A stretch of DNA of 64,000 nucleotides from Panulirus ornatus (GCF_036320965.1 NC_092242.1:63923520-63987519), one strand, 5' to 3'. Positions 35,748 to 47,574 are shown, counted from the first letter of the stretch. The notes: a model not told the origin generated them from the letters alone. Numbers and translations are program-made.

Positions 35748-36534
35748 CACAGATCATTGTTTCTAGAAGGCGTGATTCTGTGAACCGCTGTGTGTTTGTC
35801 TTGACCGAACTAAAGCGATGGAGAGCAAACGGAACCGCGTATCAATTGGCCTCGGAGCTTCGAACCAGAGGCTTCCGGGGAGGTGTGGACTGAACCAGCG
35901 GTGTGTCCATATGTTGCCTCGGAGCTTCGAACTAGAGGCTCCCGGGGAAGTTAAGAAGGAAAGATGACATACAGAGCTTGTGTTGAGTGAGGTGCAGTTC
36001 ACAGGAAGCAAGAATCTCTCAGACAACGACCCTGCGTTGGTGACAAAAACAAAAAACAAAACAAGTTTTTGGATGTGAAAAGGAATGTTTTTGTGATGAA
36101 AAAAAAAGCAACAGAACAAACTAGTTTGATGAACCTTTTTTTTTTTTCTTTCCTGACGTTACACCTTGTACTTGACGGGGAATAGGTGTCGCCAAGTTTA
36201 AAGGAAGCAGAAGAACTCCAGTTGCTATTTCCCGTGTATCTGTTGGTTAAACCTTGAGCCACGTCCTCTGGCCACACGGAAAACAGCGATCCTTCAGTAG
36301 CCAGACCCCAGCCACACCTGCCCAGCTGAGCCATCTCTCACGACGCGAGGGGAACACAGCTCCCTCACCCACCACCACCTCACGCTCAAGAGGGGCCATT
36401 TATCATTATCATTTTTTATTGTATTATTTATTGTGACGTAATGGTTGCGACTGGATGATGAGTAGATTGCTTAGTGGTTTCTGTCATCGATCATTTCACA
36501 CGTCATCCCCAACACAACACTTCACGCCAACACA
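35748..36534. other. Spacer with a duplicated 31-bp palindromic word
   Basis: CCTCGGAGCTTCGAAC followed by AGAGGCT(T/C)CCGGGG occurs at about 35850 and 35917. Read on the minus strand it contains GGTTCGAAGC, reminiscent of a tRNA T-arm. No gene is recognised. Confidence 0.45.
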
Positions 36535-36695
36535 ACCGCCACCATCCCCACCATTGGTGTGTCCACCTGCATCGCCATCACCAACACTGCCATCGCCACC
36601 AACAGTAGCGCCTCCAACGGGACGTTTGGCCGAGGTGGTGGTCAGCAGTGGTGGTGGTCAGCAATGGTGGTAGTCAGCAATGGTGGAGATGGCGA
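36535..36695. repeat. Degenerate CCA/GGT trinucleotide-rich segment
   Basis: Imperfect ACCATC/CACCAAC words change to GGTGGTCAGCA repeats near 36640, giving a weak inverted composition. Confidence 0.55.
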
Positions 36696-36741
36696 CTAAC
36701 CAAACATCATATGGGCTTTGTTGACGGTGTCTACATCTGTA

Positions 36742-36794
36742 TGTTTACACTATGTAAACACTCCTGTTTACAGAGTGTAAACACTCGTGTTTAC
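36742..36794. promoter_or_regulatory. Cluster of forkhead-type motifs
   Basis: Five heptamers TGTTTAC or its complement GTAAACA lie at 36742, 36754, 36765, 36777 and 36788, alternating in orientation every 11-12 bp. TGTTTAC is the core bound by forkhead factors. Function is not shown. Confidence 0.35.
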
Positions 36795-36848
36795 ACTGAG
36801 TACTGGGCCTTCACGCCCCACCAACGCTGCAGCAGCTGTCAACACACC

Positions 36849-37115
36849 TTGTAACACTGTAGAACTCCCTGCCACCCCAGGATCTACCTTGTAACACTGT
36901 AGAACTCCCTGCCACCCCAGGATCTACCTTGTAACACTGTAGAACTCCCTGCCACCCCAGGATCTACCTTGTAACACTGTAGAACTCCCTGCCACCCCAG
37001 GATCTACCTTGTAACACTGTAGAACTCCCAGACCACCCCAGGATCTACCTTGTAACACTGTATAACTCCCAGGCCACCCCAGGATCTACCTTGTAACACT
37101 GTAGAACTCCCAGGC
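36849..37115. repeat. 40-bp minisatellite
   Basis: Seven copies, with GTAACACTGT at 36851, 36891, 36931, 36971, 37011, 37052 and 37093. The last two are slightly diverged. Confidence 0.96.
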
Positions 37116-37481
37116 CTCAAAGGCTGACTGACCTCCCACCTAACACCAGTGTCTGGGCCTCTCTCCCACAGTCATATACACACATCCCCCCAGCCGTTCA
37201 CTTCTTGCCCGCTCCCACCGTAGTGTATCCCAGACGTCTTAACCAGTCCCACGGTACAGTACGGAAAATATTACCCAGCATGTAGGGTACGCCCGACAAC
37301 CCTTTACCCTCACGTAAGGTTCAGATGTAGTGTGCCGGGCCCAATACGAGAGCGTGACCATGATGTCTTAAAGCCCCGCCAAAAAAATATAGTGTTGCCC
37401 ACGTACTACATCCACATCGGTGTAGTCTGATGAGATTTTGTGGTGGCTCGTACTATTTATCGTTCGTGCAAGGGTGGATGT

Positions 37482-37523
<42 letters not shown>

Positions 37524-38081
37524 ATCGTATTTCAGAACCAGACTTGTTATTAGAACGGGCGAGATTCATGTAGTCTGCACCAAACAATTTATATGAGGTC
37601 TTCGAGGCAGACGCGGGCCTCGGGGTAGTGGTTCTCAGTAGTGGAGCAACCTGGTAGTACATCACAAGACCACGCCTCTCCCTCCCTCCCTCTTCCTCCA
37701 CCAGTCTAAGACTTTTTTTTTGGATAACCTAAAGGAATTGCTTGGTACAGGGTGGAGTGCGTTCTTGTTAATCAGCGAGGAATGACTTGAGTCACTAATC
37801 ATAAGAAATACGTGTAAAAGAAATGGGAAGATCTTTGAATATCAAGTGAAGTAACGGTAAAGATATAAAGGTGGAAGATTTAAGTTCCTCAAATACTGAT
37901 TTGTTTTTTGTTTTTAGGATGAAGATGTCGTAGTGTACGCCATCATTCCTTTAGGTTGAAAGATTACACGTACCACCAAGTCACCGTTTCTATAGGTTTT
38001 GACCCATAATACACGTCATCCCTTTAGGTAATGACCCAAGCAAGTCCCTCCATTATCTAGTACCTGGAGAGAACCAAACAA

Positions 38082-38083
<2 letters not shown>
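37116..38083. other. Unique spacer containing a (CA)n tract
   Basis: A (CA)n tract of about 36 bp lies at 37483-37519. The remainder is non-repetitive, and no gene is recognised. Confidence 0.5.

Positions 38084-38160
<77 letters not shown>
38084..38160. repeat. (TA)n microsatellite
   Basis: About 76 bp of uninterrupted TA. Confidence 0.97.
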
Positions 38161-38161
<1 letters not shown>

Positions 38162-38570
38162 CCCCCTCATGGATCACTTGTCTGTTCTCAGCAGCACCTC
38201 GCTAAGGCGGGAGAGAGCTATTAGGTATGGTAGAATCACGCAGTACCCCCCCCCCCCCGGTACACCTCACCCTTTCCACAAGGCTGTGAACGCATGACGT
38301 CACGGCATGAGAGACACAGACAGACAGACAGACAGACAGATGGGAGTGTGTCTGGCGGGGTGACCCAGCCCGAGGGTGTGTAATGAGTCAGTCATCTCCC
38401 CAGCTTGGCGGAAGATATGAACAGACCACAGGCCCTAGTTTTCCTATCCACTCTCCCTAGATCGGGCTTGGGGGCCAGTGTGCTGAAGTGATAAAATGGT
38501 AATTAATCGCTCGCGTATCGTAGTGGTGAACGTGATGGATGAGCCAGGGTTATTATAGCGGTGGGGAGCA

Positions 38571-38572
<2 letters not shown>
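38161..38572. other. Unique spacer with C-run and (CAGA)n
   Basis: A C14 run lies near 38246 and about six CAGA units at 38316-38340. A TGACGTCA octamer is at 38295. No gene is recognised. Confidence 0.5.

Positions 38573-38573
<1 letters not shown>

Positions 38574-38633
<60 letters not shown>
38574..38633. repeat. (GT)n microsatellite
   Basis: About 60 bp of uninterrupted GT. Confidence 0.97.
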
Positions 38634-38635
<2 letters not shown>

Positions 38636-38886
38636 TTCTGTACACTGAAAAGGTTTCTTGATCAGGAGGAGCTGGCTTTGCGAACCATAATTCTGGTGAC
38701 CAGTTCTTCATCCTCCCGCCTCCCCTCCCTAGTGAAGTAGTCCTAACCCGCGAGCAGATAGTCATCTGTTCACGTGGCAGTGTGTAGCCGCTCTGAGGAT
38801 GTGAGGGTATCCTGTATAATCGTGATGAGTAACATCTCAAGTGTTACACGACGCTTGAACGGCTGCTCCCTCACGTCCCAGGGTCC

Positions 38887-39097
38887 TTCCTAACGTTTCA
38901 ACGCCTTCCTAACGTTTTAACGCCCTCCTAACGTTTCAGCGCCCTCCTAACGTTTCAGCGCCCTCCTAACGTTTCAGCGCCTTCCTAACGTTTCAGCGCC
39001 CTCCTAACGTTTCAGCGCCCTCCTAACGTTTCAGCGCCCTCCTAACGTTTCAGCGCCTTCCTAACGTTTCAACGCCTTCCTGACGTTTCAACGCCCC
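38887..39097. repeat. 19-bp minisatellite
   Basis: Eleven copies of TCCTAACGTTTCAGCGCCC with TTC/CTC and CAA/CAG variants. Confidence 0.96.
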
Positions 39098-39536
39098 TCA
39101 AATTTGTGGATTCAGGCTAGAGAACAGGCATGCCGAACCAGACTGGAGAACATGCGTTGAGACCGATTCTCGAGACCCATTTAGAAAACAGTAGTGACAG
39201 AGACCCAGTGCAAACCAGAGGATGAGGGAGGTCAACGAGACCAGTCAGGGGTCAAAGGTCAAGGGGTCGTGCGTTGTTACACTTTCAGAAATCCTTGGCG
39301 ACGCTGCCTCCAGTGCCCCACTTACTGGGGTAGCGCCGTACACCACTCCGCTTATGACGACACCCCCCCTGGCGTACATAGACCAGAAGTGGGCCATGCG
39401 GTCAGACGGTGTGGTGTAGCGCCTTCTTGCCTGCCCGTACACACCCCGTGAACAGGTCGATTTGGGCGATATTGGCCGTTGAAGTCAAGTGGTGATCACC
39501 CTTGGGTGGTGTCCACCTCTTCCCGAATTGCTTTAT

Positions 39537-39539
<3 letters not shown>
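39098..39539. other. Unique spacer, nothing recognised
   Basis: Non-repetitive sequence. Short frames near 39194-39451 overlap each other in two frames and the opposite strand and show no domain. Confidence 0.5.

Positions 39540-39620
<81 letters not shown>
39540..39620. repeat. (CT)n microsatellite
   Basis: About 80 bp of uninterrupted CT. Confidence 0.97.
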
Positions 39621-39622
<2 letters not shown>

Positions 39623-39862
39623 GCAACCATTTCCGGCATCGCTGGTCTCATCAGCAATGATAAATCGCTCGTGTATGTAGCAATTAAGACCTGACCTGGA
39701 CACCCCTCCTCGTTGGACCTGAAGTGATTCATGCTTATTGAAACATCTGATTCTGGGTCCACCACCCCCCTCCCCCCTCCGCCAGAGGGAGGGGGGGAAA
39801 TATTAGTCGCCATTTCCTCCCCCCCGCCCCCCCCACTCTGGGTAAATCTTCGTGTGTGTGTG

Positions 39863-39935
39863 TCTGTAATTACCTGTTTGTAATTACCTGTGTGTAATTA
39901 CCTGTTTGTAATTACCTGCGTGTAATTACTTCTCT
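39863..39935. repeat. 14-bp minisatellite with GTAATTAC
   Basis: Five units of about 14 bp around TGTAATTACCTGTT. Each carries TAATTA, a homeodomain core, at regular spacing. Confidence 0.85.
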
Positions 39936-41483
39936 GTACGGTGCGGTACGACCATTGTACACCCAAGTGATGCCTCGTCATTTGGATTGCATCTTTAAAC
40001 TGTATGTAAATTCACAAACATTTGTCTCTTGCTTTGAAAATTAAGCACACGTTTCAGTCCTTTTTTTCTAAAGCTATTCATCATTCAATGTAACTTTAAT
40101 TCTTTTTTTTTTTTTTTGCATCAGCAAAAGCCAGACAGATGAACAATGGAAAAGTATTTAGCTAATTTTTTTCCCCCTCTCCCGTGGAACCATTCCTCAG
40201 TCTTAAGTCCGAGAGGTTTTGTTTAACGTGAAATGCCTTTGGAAAAATAATGGATGCAGTGACGTCACGGCCCCACCAGCACTGAATTCCTCCTCTCCAC
40301 TTCTTACGAGAGTGGCTGAGGTGGGGTGGCTGGTGGCCTGGGGGTGAGGACGAAAAGACAGAGAGAGAGAGAGAAATAAGAAAGAATTGACTCGTGTGGA
40401 AGTTGCCCGTAAAGTTTGCGAATCTGGAATTCCTCGATTGTGGCAAATATCACGATTTACTGTTTGTCTGGCCACGCCATTAACCTTTTTCCATTTATAT
40501 ATATATATATATTTATTTTTTTCTGTGTCGTCACCCCCACTCCTGCACAGGATGGAGTTGGTATATATTTTTGTGGTCCGTCACTCGTCCTATATGCAAT
40601 CGGAACGTTCCTAAATACGCTGTTGCCACTACGAGATCATGATCGCTATATCCCCAGAGTCCAGAGGATGGTAGAACGTAAAGTGATGTTAATTTCGCGC
40701 GAAAAGAAAAATGGAATAATTCTGTTAAGCTTGTCGTGGGGGGGAAAGGACGCGGGAAGAGAATCCTTTGGGAAAAATCAAACGAAACAGATTGTCTGGC
40801 GTCTCTCCTCAGTCTACGTCGATGGCGCCAAAGCGTATCGTTAACATGAGTCCATACAACGCAGAGTGTCGTAGGTTTTGTGTTTCTCGACCTAAATGAC
40901 ATACTGTAAAAGCATGAGGGAAAAAAAAAATATTGTGGATGGGTTGGAGACGCGGTGTACCAGAGGCACGGCGGCATTCCTGGCGTGGTCCCCCAGCCGT
41001 GCCTGGCTACTTCTAGCCGCCATCGCGCCACCCAGCCAAGATGGGGATTAGAAACGTTTTTAAATACACATACACACACGCGTGCGCGTTTACCCCTCAC
41101 AGGGAAAAAAAAACAGACCCGTGGATGTTAAAATATTGAGCGTGTCATTATTCAGATGAGATAATTATGCTGATAATGTTAGAGATTAGTGAATATTAAC
41201 GTCCAAGAGAAGGGCGAGTTTTTACGACCGGGAATCGACTGTTCTGGGCTTAAAAATGTGTTTTCCCCGCGTCCGAAACCGTAGAGAAACGCCCTCGTTC
41301 GCCCTTCCTCGACGTCCATCCATCCCCCCGCCCCCCCTTCCTCAAAGGCCTACAGGTGAACCCACACACCCCCCCACCCCCTTTACCCCGTCCCCTCCCA
41401 ACCTCAGAGGCTAAGCGTATTTGCCAGCCAACCATTGTCGTTGGTGCTTTTCACGATTTATCTCTGTCAGTCAGTGAGGGTGG

Positions 41484-41487
<4 letters not shown>
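39936..41487. other. Unique noncoding stretch
   Basis: Contains a poly-T run near 40110, a short (TA)n near 40498 and TGACGTCA at 40260. A 189-codon frame on the minus strand (40531-41100) lacks an ATG start and any recognisable domain. No gene is called. Confidence 0.45.
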
Positions 41488-41519
<32 letters not shown>

Positions 41520-41557
41520 CTGGCGAGAGCTACGTCAGCGCCGGCCGAGCGAGGAGG

Positions 41558-41591
<34 letters not shown>

Positions 41592-41730
41592 GTCCAAAGC
41601 GAAGGTTTGATCCTTTCTGCCTCGTTGGAAAGAGATCAAAACCTGTTTAATGCCTTTCTTTGTCCACCTTTTGTTATTCCGCTGTTCAGGAGGTTTTTCC
41701 ACCGTTTGGTTAATCCTCTGTTTATGCTGT

Positions 41731-41765
<35 letters not shown>
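41488..41765. repeat. Three (GT)n tracts in 280 bp
   Basis: GT tracts lie at about 41488-41518, 41561-41589 and 41730-41765, separated by unique sequence. Cys-Val frames are read-through. Confidence 0.93.
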
Positions 41766-41766
<1 letters not shown>

Positions 41767-42031
41767 CGGTCCCACCACCCTTCCAAGTGGCCAGGACGGC
41801 AGTACGATTCTACTGCAAGTCTTCATATCGTTACACTCGATACTGAGCTCAGATAAAAGCCACATTGCTTACCTTTCATACCTTGTCGAACACAAGGAAG
41901 TGAATAGAATAGATAAAGATTCGTTTTTGGGGAAGGTGAAGGGTTGGGAGGATATGAAACGTATTTCTGATATATTTTTTTGTGGAGTGGAGGGAAAGAC
42001 GTCCATGCGACCGACCCCTGCTCCCCCTCCG

Positions 42032-42073
42032 TACACACACACACACACACACACACTCACACACACACACACG
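42032..42073. repeat. (CA)n microsatellite
   Basis: About 40 bp of CA with one TC interruption. Confidence 0.94.
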
Positions 42074-42261
42074 GCCCTTACATCTCCCGCCCCCTCCGCC
42101 CTCATCCCCCAGCTCCCTGGGCGTGTAAACATGAGGCAGGCGAGTCTGTTGAACCTTGACCTGAGACAAGGAGAGGGAGGTCAGGTCAGTATAGTGGAGG
42201 AGACAGGTAGTTCTCTTAACCTTCCCTGTGTACTAGTGACAATGGTGTGATGTGACCTACT

Positions 42262-42377
42262 GGCTGAGCTTAAGACCCCTTGAACACGACCCTTGGATAT
42301 GACGGCCTAGCCCTTAACCTAACCCTTAAGGGCCAAAGGCTATTCATACTCAAGGGTCATATCATGGTGCTTAAGTG
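42262..42377. mobile_element. Dispersed 21-bp-unit element, locus 6 (short, arm-core-inverted arm)
   Basis: CCCCTTGAACACGACCC leads to a core TATGACGGCCTAGCCCTTAA, then CTCAAGGGTCATATCATGG in the opposite orientation. The left end (GAGCTTAAG) and right end (GTGCTTAAG) are also inverted relative to each other in part. Confidence 0.5.
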
Positions 42378-42489
42378 GGGTGAATAACTGGGGTTTATAT
42401 CACTTCGTCACCTCACGTTGTCCCAGTGGCTGTAGCAGTGGCTGTAGCAGGGACTGTAGGTGTTACAGTGTACATGTGGGGTCTGACGC

Positions 42490-42705
42490 TGCTGCACCTG
42501 ACTGTAAGTGACTGTCAGGAACACAGTCTCACTGGTGTCACCTGACTGCAAGTGACTGGCAGGAACACAGTCTCACTGGTGTCACCTGACCATGTGACTG
42601 GCAGGAACACAGTCTCACTGGTGTCACCTGACCATGTGACTGGCAGGAACACAGTCTCACTGGTGTCACCTGACCAAGTGACTGGCAGCAATACACTGTC
42701 ACTTG
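42490..42705. repeat. 42-bp minisatellite
   Basis: ACACAGTCTCACTGGTGTCA recurs at 42521, 42565, 42607 and 42649, with a diverged fifth copy. 42 bp equals 14 codons, so open frames exist on both strands without evidence of a gene. Confidence 0.93.
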
Positions 42706-43203
42706 AATACCATATCTGTACGGGGATGACGGTCAGAAACATCACCATACACATCACTATAATCCACTTAAACATCGCAGCAACACAGATGTGCACACTT
42801 ACTAAAGTGTCTCGTTTTGTAAGTGCTATGCCAGAGTCACTTGAGAATGTAGGATGTGTTTGGAGGCGCGAGAATTTTGAACTGCAGGCAAGCCCCGGTC
42901 ACAGCACCGAACTAACTAACAACTTTCACTGTACTGCCACATGATCACTGCTTCATTTTTGATAACTATACCGTTAAGAGTGTTATTAGACTGGCTGTGT
43001 GTATAACAGTCGTTAGCATACCATAACTCCTGTGTCTCAAGTTATAGCAGGATCCCCCCCAGTGTTGTGAGCTGATGATGACAAGAGATAGCCAGGCCTG
43101 GTCTTGTAGACGTCTCAACTCTTCATGGTAGAAATCATGAATGTCGGGTATATTTTTTTTAGGATTCGTTATGAAAACAAAGACTTGTGAACTGAAGTTA
43201 AGA
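42706..43203. other. Unique spacer, nothing recognised
   Basis: Non-repetitive sequence with balanced composition and no coding or structural signal. Confidence 0.5.
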
Positions 43204-43442
43204 ATTTGACCTCTTGAGCACGACGGTACGACGCTTGAGAGGACGGTACGACCCTTGAATATGCCGGTACAACCTTTGAGCACGACGGTACGACTCTTTG
43301 AGTCGGGTCAAAGGTCAGGTCATCATACCTAAAGTTCGTGCGATCGTACTCAAGGGTCGTAACCGTCGTACTCAAGGGTCGTAATGTCGTGCTCAAGGGT
43401 CATCCTGTCGTGCTTAAGGGTTGTACTGTCGTGCTCAAGAAT
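43204..43442. mobile_element. Dispersed 21-bp-unit element, locus 7 (arm-core-inverted arm)
   Basis: Four forward units (TTGAGCACGACGGTACGAC and variants, 43212-43292) lead to a core GGGTCAAAGGTCAGG at about 43304. Five opposite units (GTACTCAAGGGTCGTAACC and variants) run to about 43440. The core is the reverse complement of the core at the other loci. Confidence 0.65.
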
Positions 43443-44474
43443 GTGAAATAAAGAACGCTGGATGTTCTGTTATATACTTCCAGAACTAAAAGTTAATAGA
43501 TACATAAACTTCACGAGTTCTAAAACCTAGAATAATTCACAAGAAAATAACTATGCACTTTTTTATTCCTATGTTACGTCAACTTGGACCTCCTGTCCAG
43601 CTGCTGTGCCCCGGAGGTTAAATTTGATATATATGCATAGGATTTTAATGTCCTCAATGTTAACATTGTCCTAGAAAAAAGAATCCCCTACGGACGTAGG
43701 GATGATGAGGTAGTGAGGTCCTTACGAGGGGATGAAGGAACTGTGTCCCAGAACCGTGAGAGATGCCAGCCTGTGTATTATGTGGATTCATCCAGATTTT
43801 TCATGTCGTGCATTATGGCGATATAGTGATAACAACAAACCTTTTCTCTATGAATATATTCAAGTTTTTCCCAATGTATGCCGACGTCATACCCTTCACT
43901 GCACTATCCTGCCCACCTGGTGTTGTGTGGGGAAGGCCCCTGGATCCTCTTGTTGTATGTAATCTGATCCTGTATCTTGCCTACCGCACTGGAAAACCTC
44001 GTCCATTAACCTCTTTGAAGCATTTGCAGATTTACGCTCTTTTTTCCCCCCTTTCGTCTCATATCCATCCTTTATGTATACCCACAGACACGACTGTATC
44101 TCCAAGTCTTGAGTAATTACCTTTGTAAAGTCTTCATCTTACTAAAAAAGAAAAAACTTAACTTAAAACTTGTGAACTTTTCTGCAGTTAAGGCTTAGGA
44201 CCTAAGTCCTTCGAGACTGTATCTCTCTCTCTAATAGCCTTTCCCACCAGCCTTTGATATAATCCAACACTTATGTACTTACTATTTACTCTCTTTTACA
44301 CTCGCCTTACGAAGTAATAACTGTTTGGGTTCGCCTGTACACTTCCAGGTGGCTACCATCGCTAATGTTTACACCTATGTAACACCCTCTATCACCGTGT
44401 TGAACCTCGTAATCTCCCCTTCCCCCTTTGCTAGAGTCGTGGTCGGTGATTATACCACGCACTCCCCCTCAACC
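43443..44474. other. Unique noncoding stretch
   Basis: Mixed-composition sequence. Two overlapping plus-strand frames at 43732-44116 have no recognisable domain. No gene is called. Confidence 0.45.
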
Positions 44475-44600
44475 CCTGGAGCAAGACGACGACGACTCTT
44501 GGTCAAGACGGTATACGACCTCCTTAGAGCACGATGGTGCTCAGGGGTCGTCCCTCGCTGCCATCAAGGATCGTCCCGTTCTCCTCGTGGGTTTTGATTT
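44475..44600. mobile_element. Dispersed 21-bp-unit element, locus 8 (degenerate)
   Basis: GACGACGACTCTTGGTCAAG, TAGAGCACGATGG and then GTGCTCAGGGGTCGTCCC in the opposite orientation match a worn arm and inverted-arm pair. Confidence 0.4.
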
Positions 44601-45149
44601 CATATGAATGAAATTATCATGATCGTGTGGGAGTTCTTCATCATCCAGGACTTGTTTGGTTACATCGAGTTGTAACTCGAGGCTGCTTCTGGCCCAAGTC
44701 ATACAGCGTGTGTGTGTGTGTGTGCGAGTGTGTATGTTTTTTCTACCAAGCGAGGAATAAGGATATCCATTGTACTACACCTCTCCAGCAGGAGTTGAGT
44801 CTACATGTACTCTTGTTTTGTACAACAACGGTAGCACCAAGTAGGGTATATGTGTAATTACTTCTTTTTTTTATTATTTCCTTTACTACTGTAGCCTGTG
44901 TGTAGGGGATGCACGTGTTTGTGTTCTACAACAGAAGGGAGTGTTGGCACAGGTGAAGGATGGATGGGGGGTCTCTCTGGTGTCATGAGAGCAGTTGACA
45001 CTGGTGTCACTCACGCCAAGTGTCGTGCCCGAGGGCCTCCCCTCCACCATGAAGGATTTGACACCTGTCTCTGAGGTGGACTGACTCAAGGCTCAAAGTA
45101 CAATATAGTGATGTATGATTATCCATCTTGTCAGCGAGAGGGAAGGGGT
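44601..45149. other. Unique spacer with a short (GT)n
   Basis: A (GT)n of about 20 bp lies near 44708. Nothing else is recognised. Confidence 0.5.
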
Positions 45150-45215
45150 TCGTCACCGTGGACCGAAAGCATATCGTCTGCGGATATGCCAGGGCCTCGG
45201 TTCGAACCCCAGAAG
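45150..45215 (+). tRNA. tRNA-like fragment (pseudogene or SINE head)
   Basis: A seven-base hairpin GCATATC/GATATGC with a 7-base loop resembles an anticodon arm. It is followed by CTCGGTTCGAACCCCAG, which carries the Pol III B-box core GGTTCGAACC at 45199-45208. No D-arm or full acceptor stem is seen, so this is not a functional tRNA gene. Confidence 0.3.
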
Positions 45216-45734
45216 GTATATTACAGAAATAGGTGTCGATTAACCTGTAAGACTCGCACTCAGGATACACTCACGTCAGTCACTTCACTGAAGCTATGGG
45301 GAACTGGACACACTGAAGCACCTGTGTGACAAAGGTTATCCCCCATTGCCATTACTGTACGTGAGGGCAATGTGTGGGTAACACACACACACACAAACAC
45401 CAAATGTATCAGACCAACACCTTTATGGATCCAGTGACCCTTGCTGCTATGTGAGTGTGTGTATACTGACATGAGTGCCTCCTGCGAGTCCTCACCACTT
45501 GCCTGTCATGAGATATCCAAGTGTGCGTTGAGCCTCCCCCGTTCCTTCGGGAACTTGGTTGGCCTTGAGTGCGAGAGGCGGGCTGCCGCACTGTAGATTA
45601 AAGCGTAAGAGTGTGTTAAAGGTTGTGTGCGGTAGGGTGCGTGCCACCCGCTAGGGTGTGTTCGCACTCGCCGCTCCCCGCCCCCTGTGAGTGCCTCTTT
45701 TCTAACTCAATGTTTATTGTGTATATTTGTATTT
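45216..45734. other. Unique spacer, nothing recognised
   Basis: Non-repetitive apart from a short (CA)n near 45380. Confidence 0.5.
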
Positions 45735-45815
45735 TATTCTCCTCCTCCTCCTCCTCCTCCTCCTCCTCCTCCTCCTCCTCCTCCTCCTCCTCCTTCCTTC
45801 CTTCCTTCCTCCTCC
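45735..45815. repeat. (CTC)n then (CCTT)n repeat
   Basis: About 19 CTC units are followed by four CCTT-like units. Poly-Ser, poly-Pro, poly-Glu and poly-Gly frames are artefacts. Confidence 0.95.
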
Positions 45816-46480
45816 TCCTCCCTCCCACCCGCCCCACAGTCGTCCATACCCCCAGAGTGCCATACCACACAGAGCGAGCTCGACCAACCACATTTTGTAA
45901 GATAGTTGTAAATGCTTCCCGCTCTATTAGAACTTTGCAGCTTCACAAAATTGTAAATTGTAAATATAGAAAGTTAATATATATTATATACATTATATAT
46001 ATACATCGCTGGCTGGTCGAGGCTCAAGCCTGTTCAGCCGCCCCCCCTCCCCTAGCCCCCCCAACCCCCCCATTATGTGTGTGCATATTGTACATGGTAT
46101 AGATTTTATAGCAGGAGCCCACCACAACCGCCAGTGCAGGTAGAGTCCATAGGGGGCAACCCCAGTCGCCAGGACTCTCACCCCTATGGTGTTTGTGGCT
46201 TAACTCCCTCTTTTTTTCCAATCTCTTTGGTTCCTCGAGACGTCGTCAGCAGCAGAAGAGTCTCGACCGAACACACAAACATCTTTTTATTTATATATTA
46301 TTATTATTATTTTTTTTTTTTTTTGTGTTGGTTCAAATGTAAATAGACACTTAGTTGGTTAAGTGCCAGACCTCACTCAGCCATGATGGTGTGTGTGTGT
46401 GTGTGTGTGTCTGTGTGTGTGTGTACCGCTACACTGACGGCTCTGTGGGGGCTAACCCCCCACCTCTGTAGTGACGTTAT
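45816..46480. other. Unique spacer with short A+T and GT tracts
   Basis: Includes a TA-rich stretch near 45975-46005, a TTA/T run at 46295-46324 and a (GT)n at 46388-46427. No gene is recognised. Confidence 0.5.
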
Positions 46481-46546
46481 CACAGTCACCACCTCCACCA
46501 CCACCTCCACCTCCTCCTCCACCTCCTCCTCTTGTATGTCGACGCC

Positions 46547-46847
46547 GTTGCCATAGTAACGCCGTCGTGTCATGGCAACACTGTTGTTGTGGCAACACCG
46601 TCGCCGTGGTGGCAGTGTTGTCATGGCAACACCGTCGTCATGACCGTCCCCCCTTCTTCCCCTCCCCCATCCACCCAACTAGTTGTCAAGGCAACAAACG
46701 TCGTCATAGCAATTTCCCCTCCTCCTCCCCCCATCCTCTCTGTCGCCATGGAAACCACCCACCCCTAACTCCCCTCCCTCGACGCCCTGGCAAACCCCCT
46801 CCCCCCCTCCCTCCTCCCCTCCTCCTCTTCTTCGTCGCCATGGCAAC
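46547..46847. promoter_or_regulatory. Cluster of RFX X-box-like motifs
   Basis: Three 14-mers fit the RFX X-box pattern RYYNCC-AT-RRNRAC: GTTGCCATAGTAAC (46547), GTCGCCATGGAAAC (46742) and GTCGCCATGGCAAC (46834). Near matches lie at 46566, 46583, 46617, 46682 and 46700. They sit in a loosely repetitive, C-rich stretch, so repeat origin is as likely as regulation. Confidence 0.35.
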
Positions 46848-47106
46848 CCTTCGTCAGGGCACGGATGACCCTAAAGGTCCCGCTCACATTTTGTAAGATA
46901 CCTGGCCCCGGTCAAGGGCCGCCCTAAATATACACTGGTTCGTAAACACGAGTTTTGTTTTATCCTTGTGTGTCACCTGCGCCCCCGCTGGCCAGCTGGG
47001 AGCAGCACAGGCCGTACCACACTGTGGAGACGGACCAACGAAGACCATCTTTACTTAACGTCATCTCTGGTCCCAATCATCGCTCTCTGGTTACCTCGAT
47101 GTTGAT

Positions 47107-47209
<103 letters not shown>

Positions 47210-47211
47210 CA

Positions 47212-47455
47212 GATATTACTTTGGCTCCTGCGGACGTGGTCTGCCTTCCATCAAGGCTCTGGCACCCGTGACTCTCGTCTGGCTGGTGTTTCCCATAGTT
47301 TCTGTGGGGAAGACCAGTCACACGAGGATTGGCCATTATATGAATACCTCCTTCCCTCGCCCAGGGAAAGGGATGGAACTCTTTCCCCTCTTTCATCTTT
47401 CCCACTTCTGACGACTCTTCCACTTTTCCAAAAGCCAGGTCGACCAATTACCTGA
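47212..47455 (+). CDS. Possible orphan 3'-terminal exon (low confidence)
   Basis: Directly after the CT tract and TTCCACAG there is an open frame of about 80 codons ending in TGA at 47453-47455. Its predicted residues are mixed rather than repetitive, with Trp-Pro-Leu-Tyr-Glu-Tyr in the middle. No donor partner, ATG or known domain is seen, and the CT tract would mimic a polypyrimidine tract by chance. Confidence 0.15.
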
Positions 47456-47574
47456 AGAGCTCTGATATATTTCTTAGATCTATTTCTTGCGTATCTTCCT
47501 CAAGCCAAAAATGGGCTTGATGTAAGGCATGCTTAGCCCGTGCCAGACTCTCGCTATATATATAAAAAAAAAAC

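Noticed and set aside
40531..41100. 189-codon frame on the minus strand
   Set aside because: It starts on GTG, not ATG, has Cys-Val read-through near the start, and has no recognisable domain or splice context.
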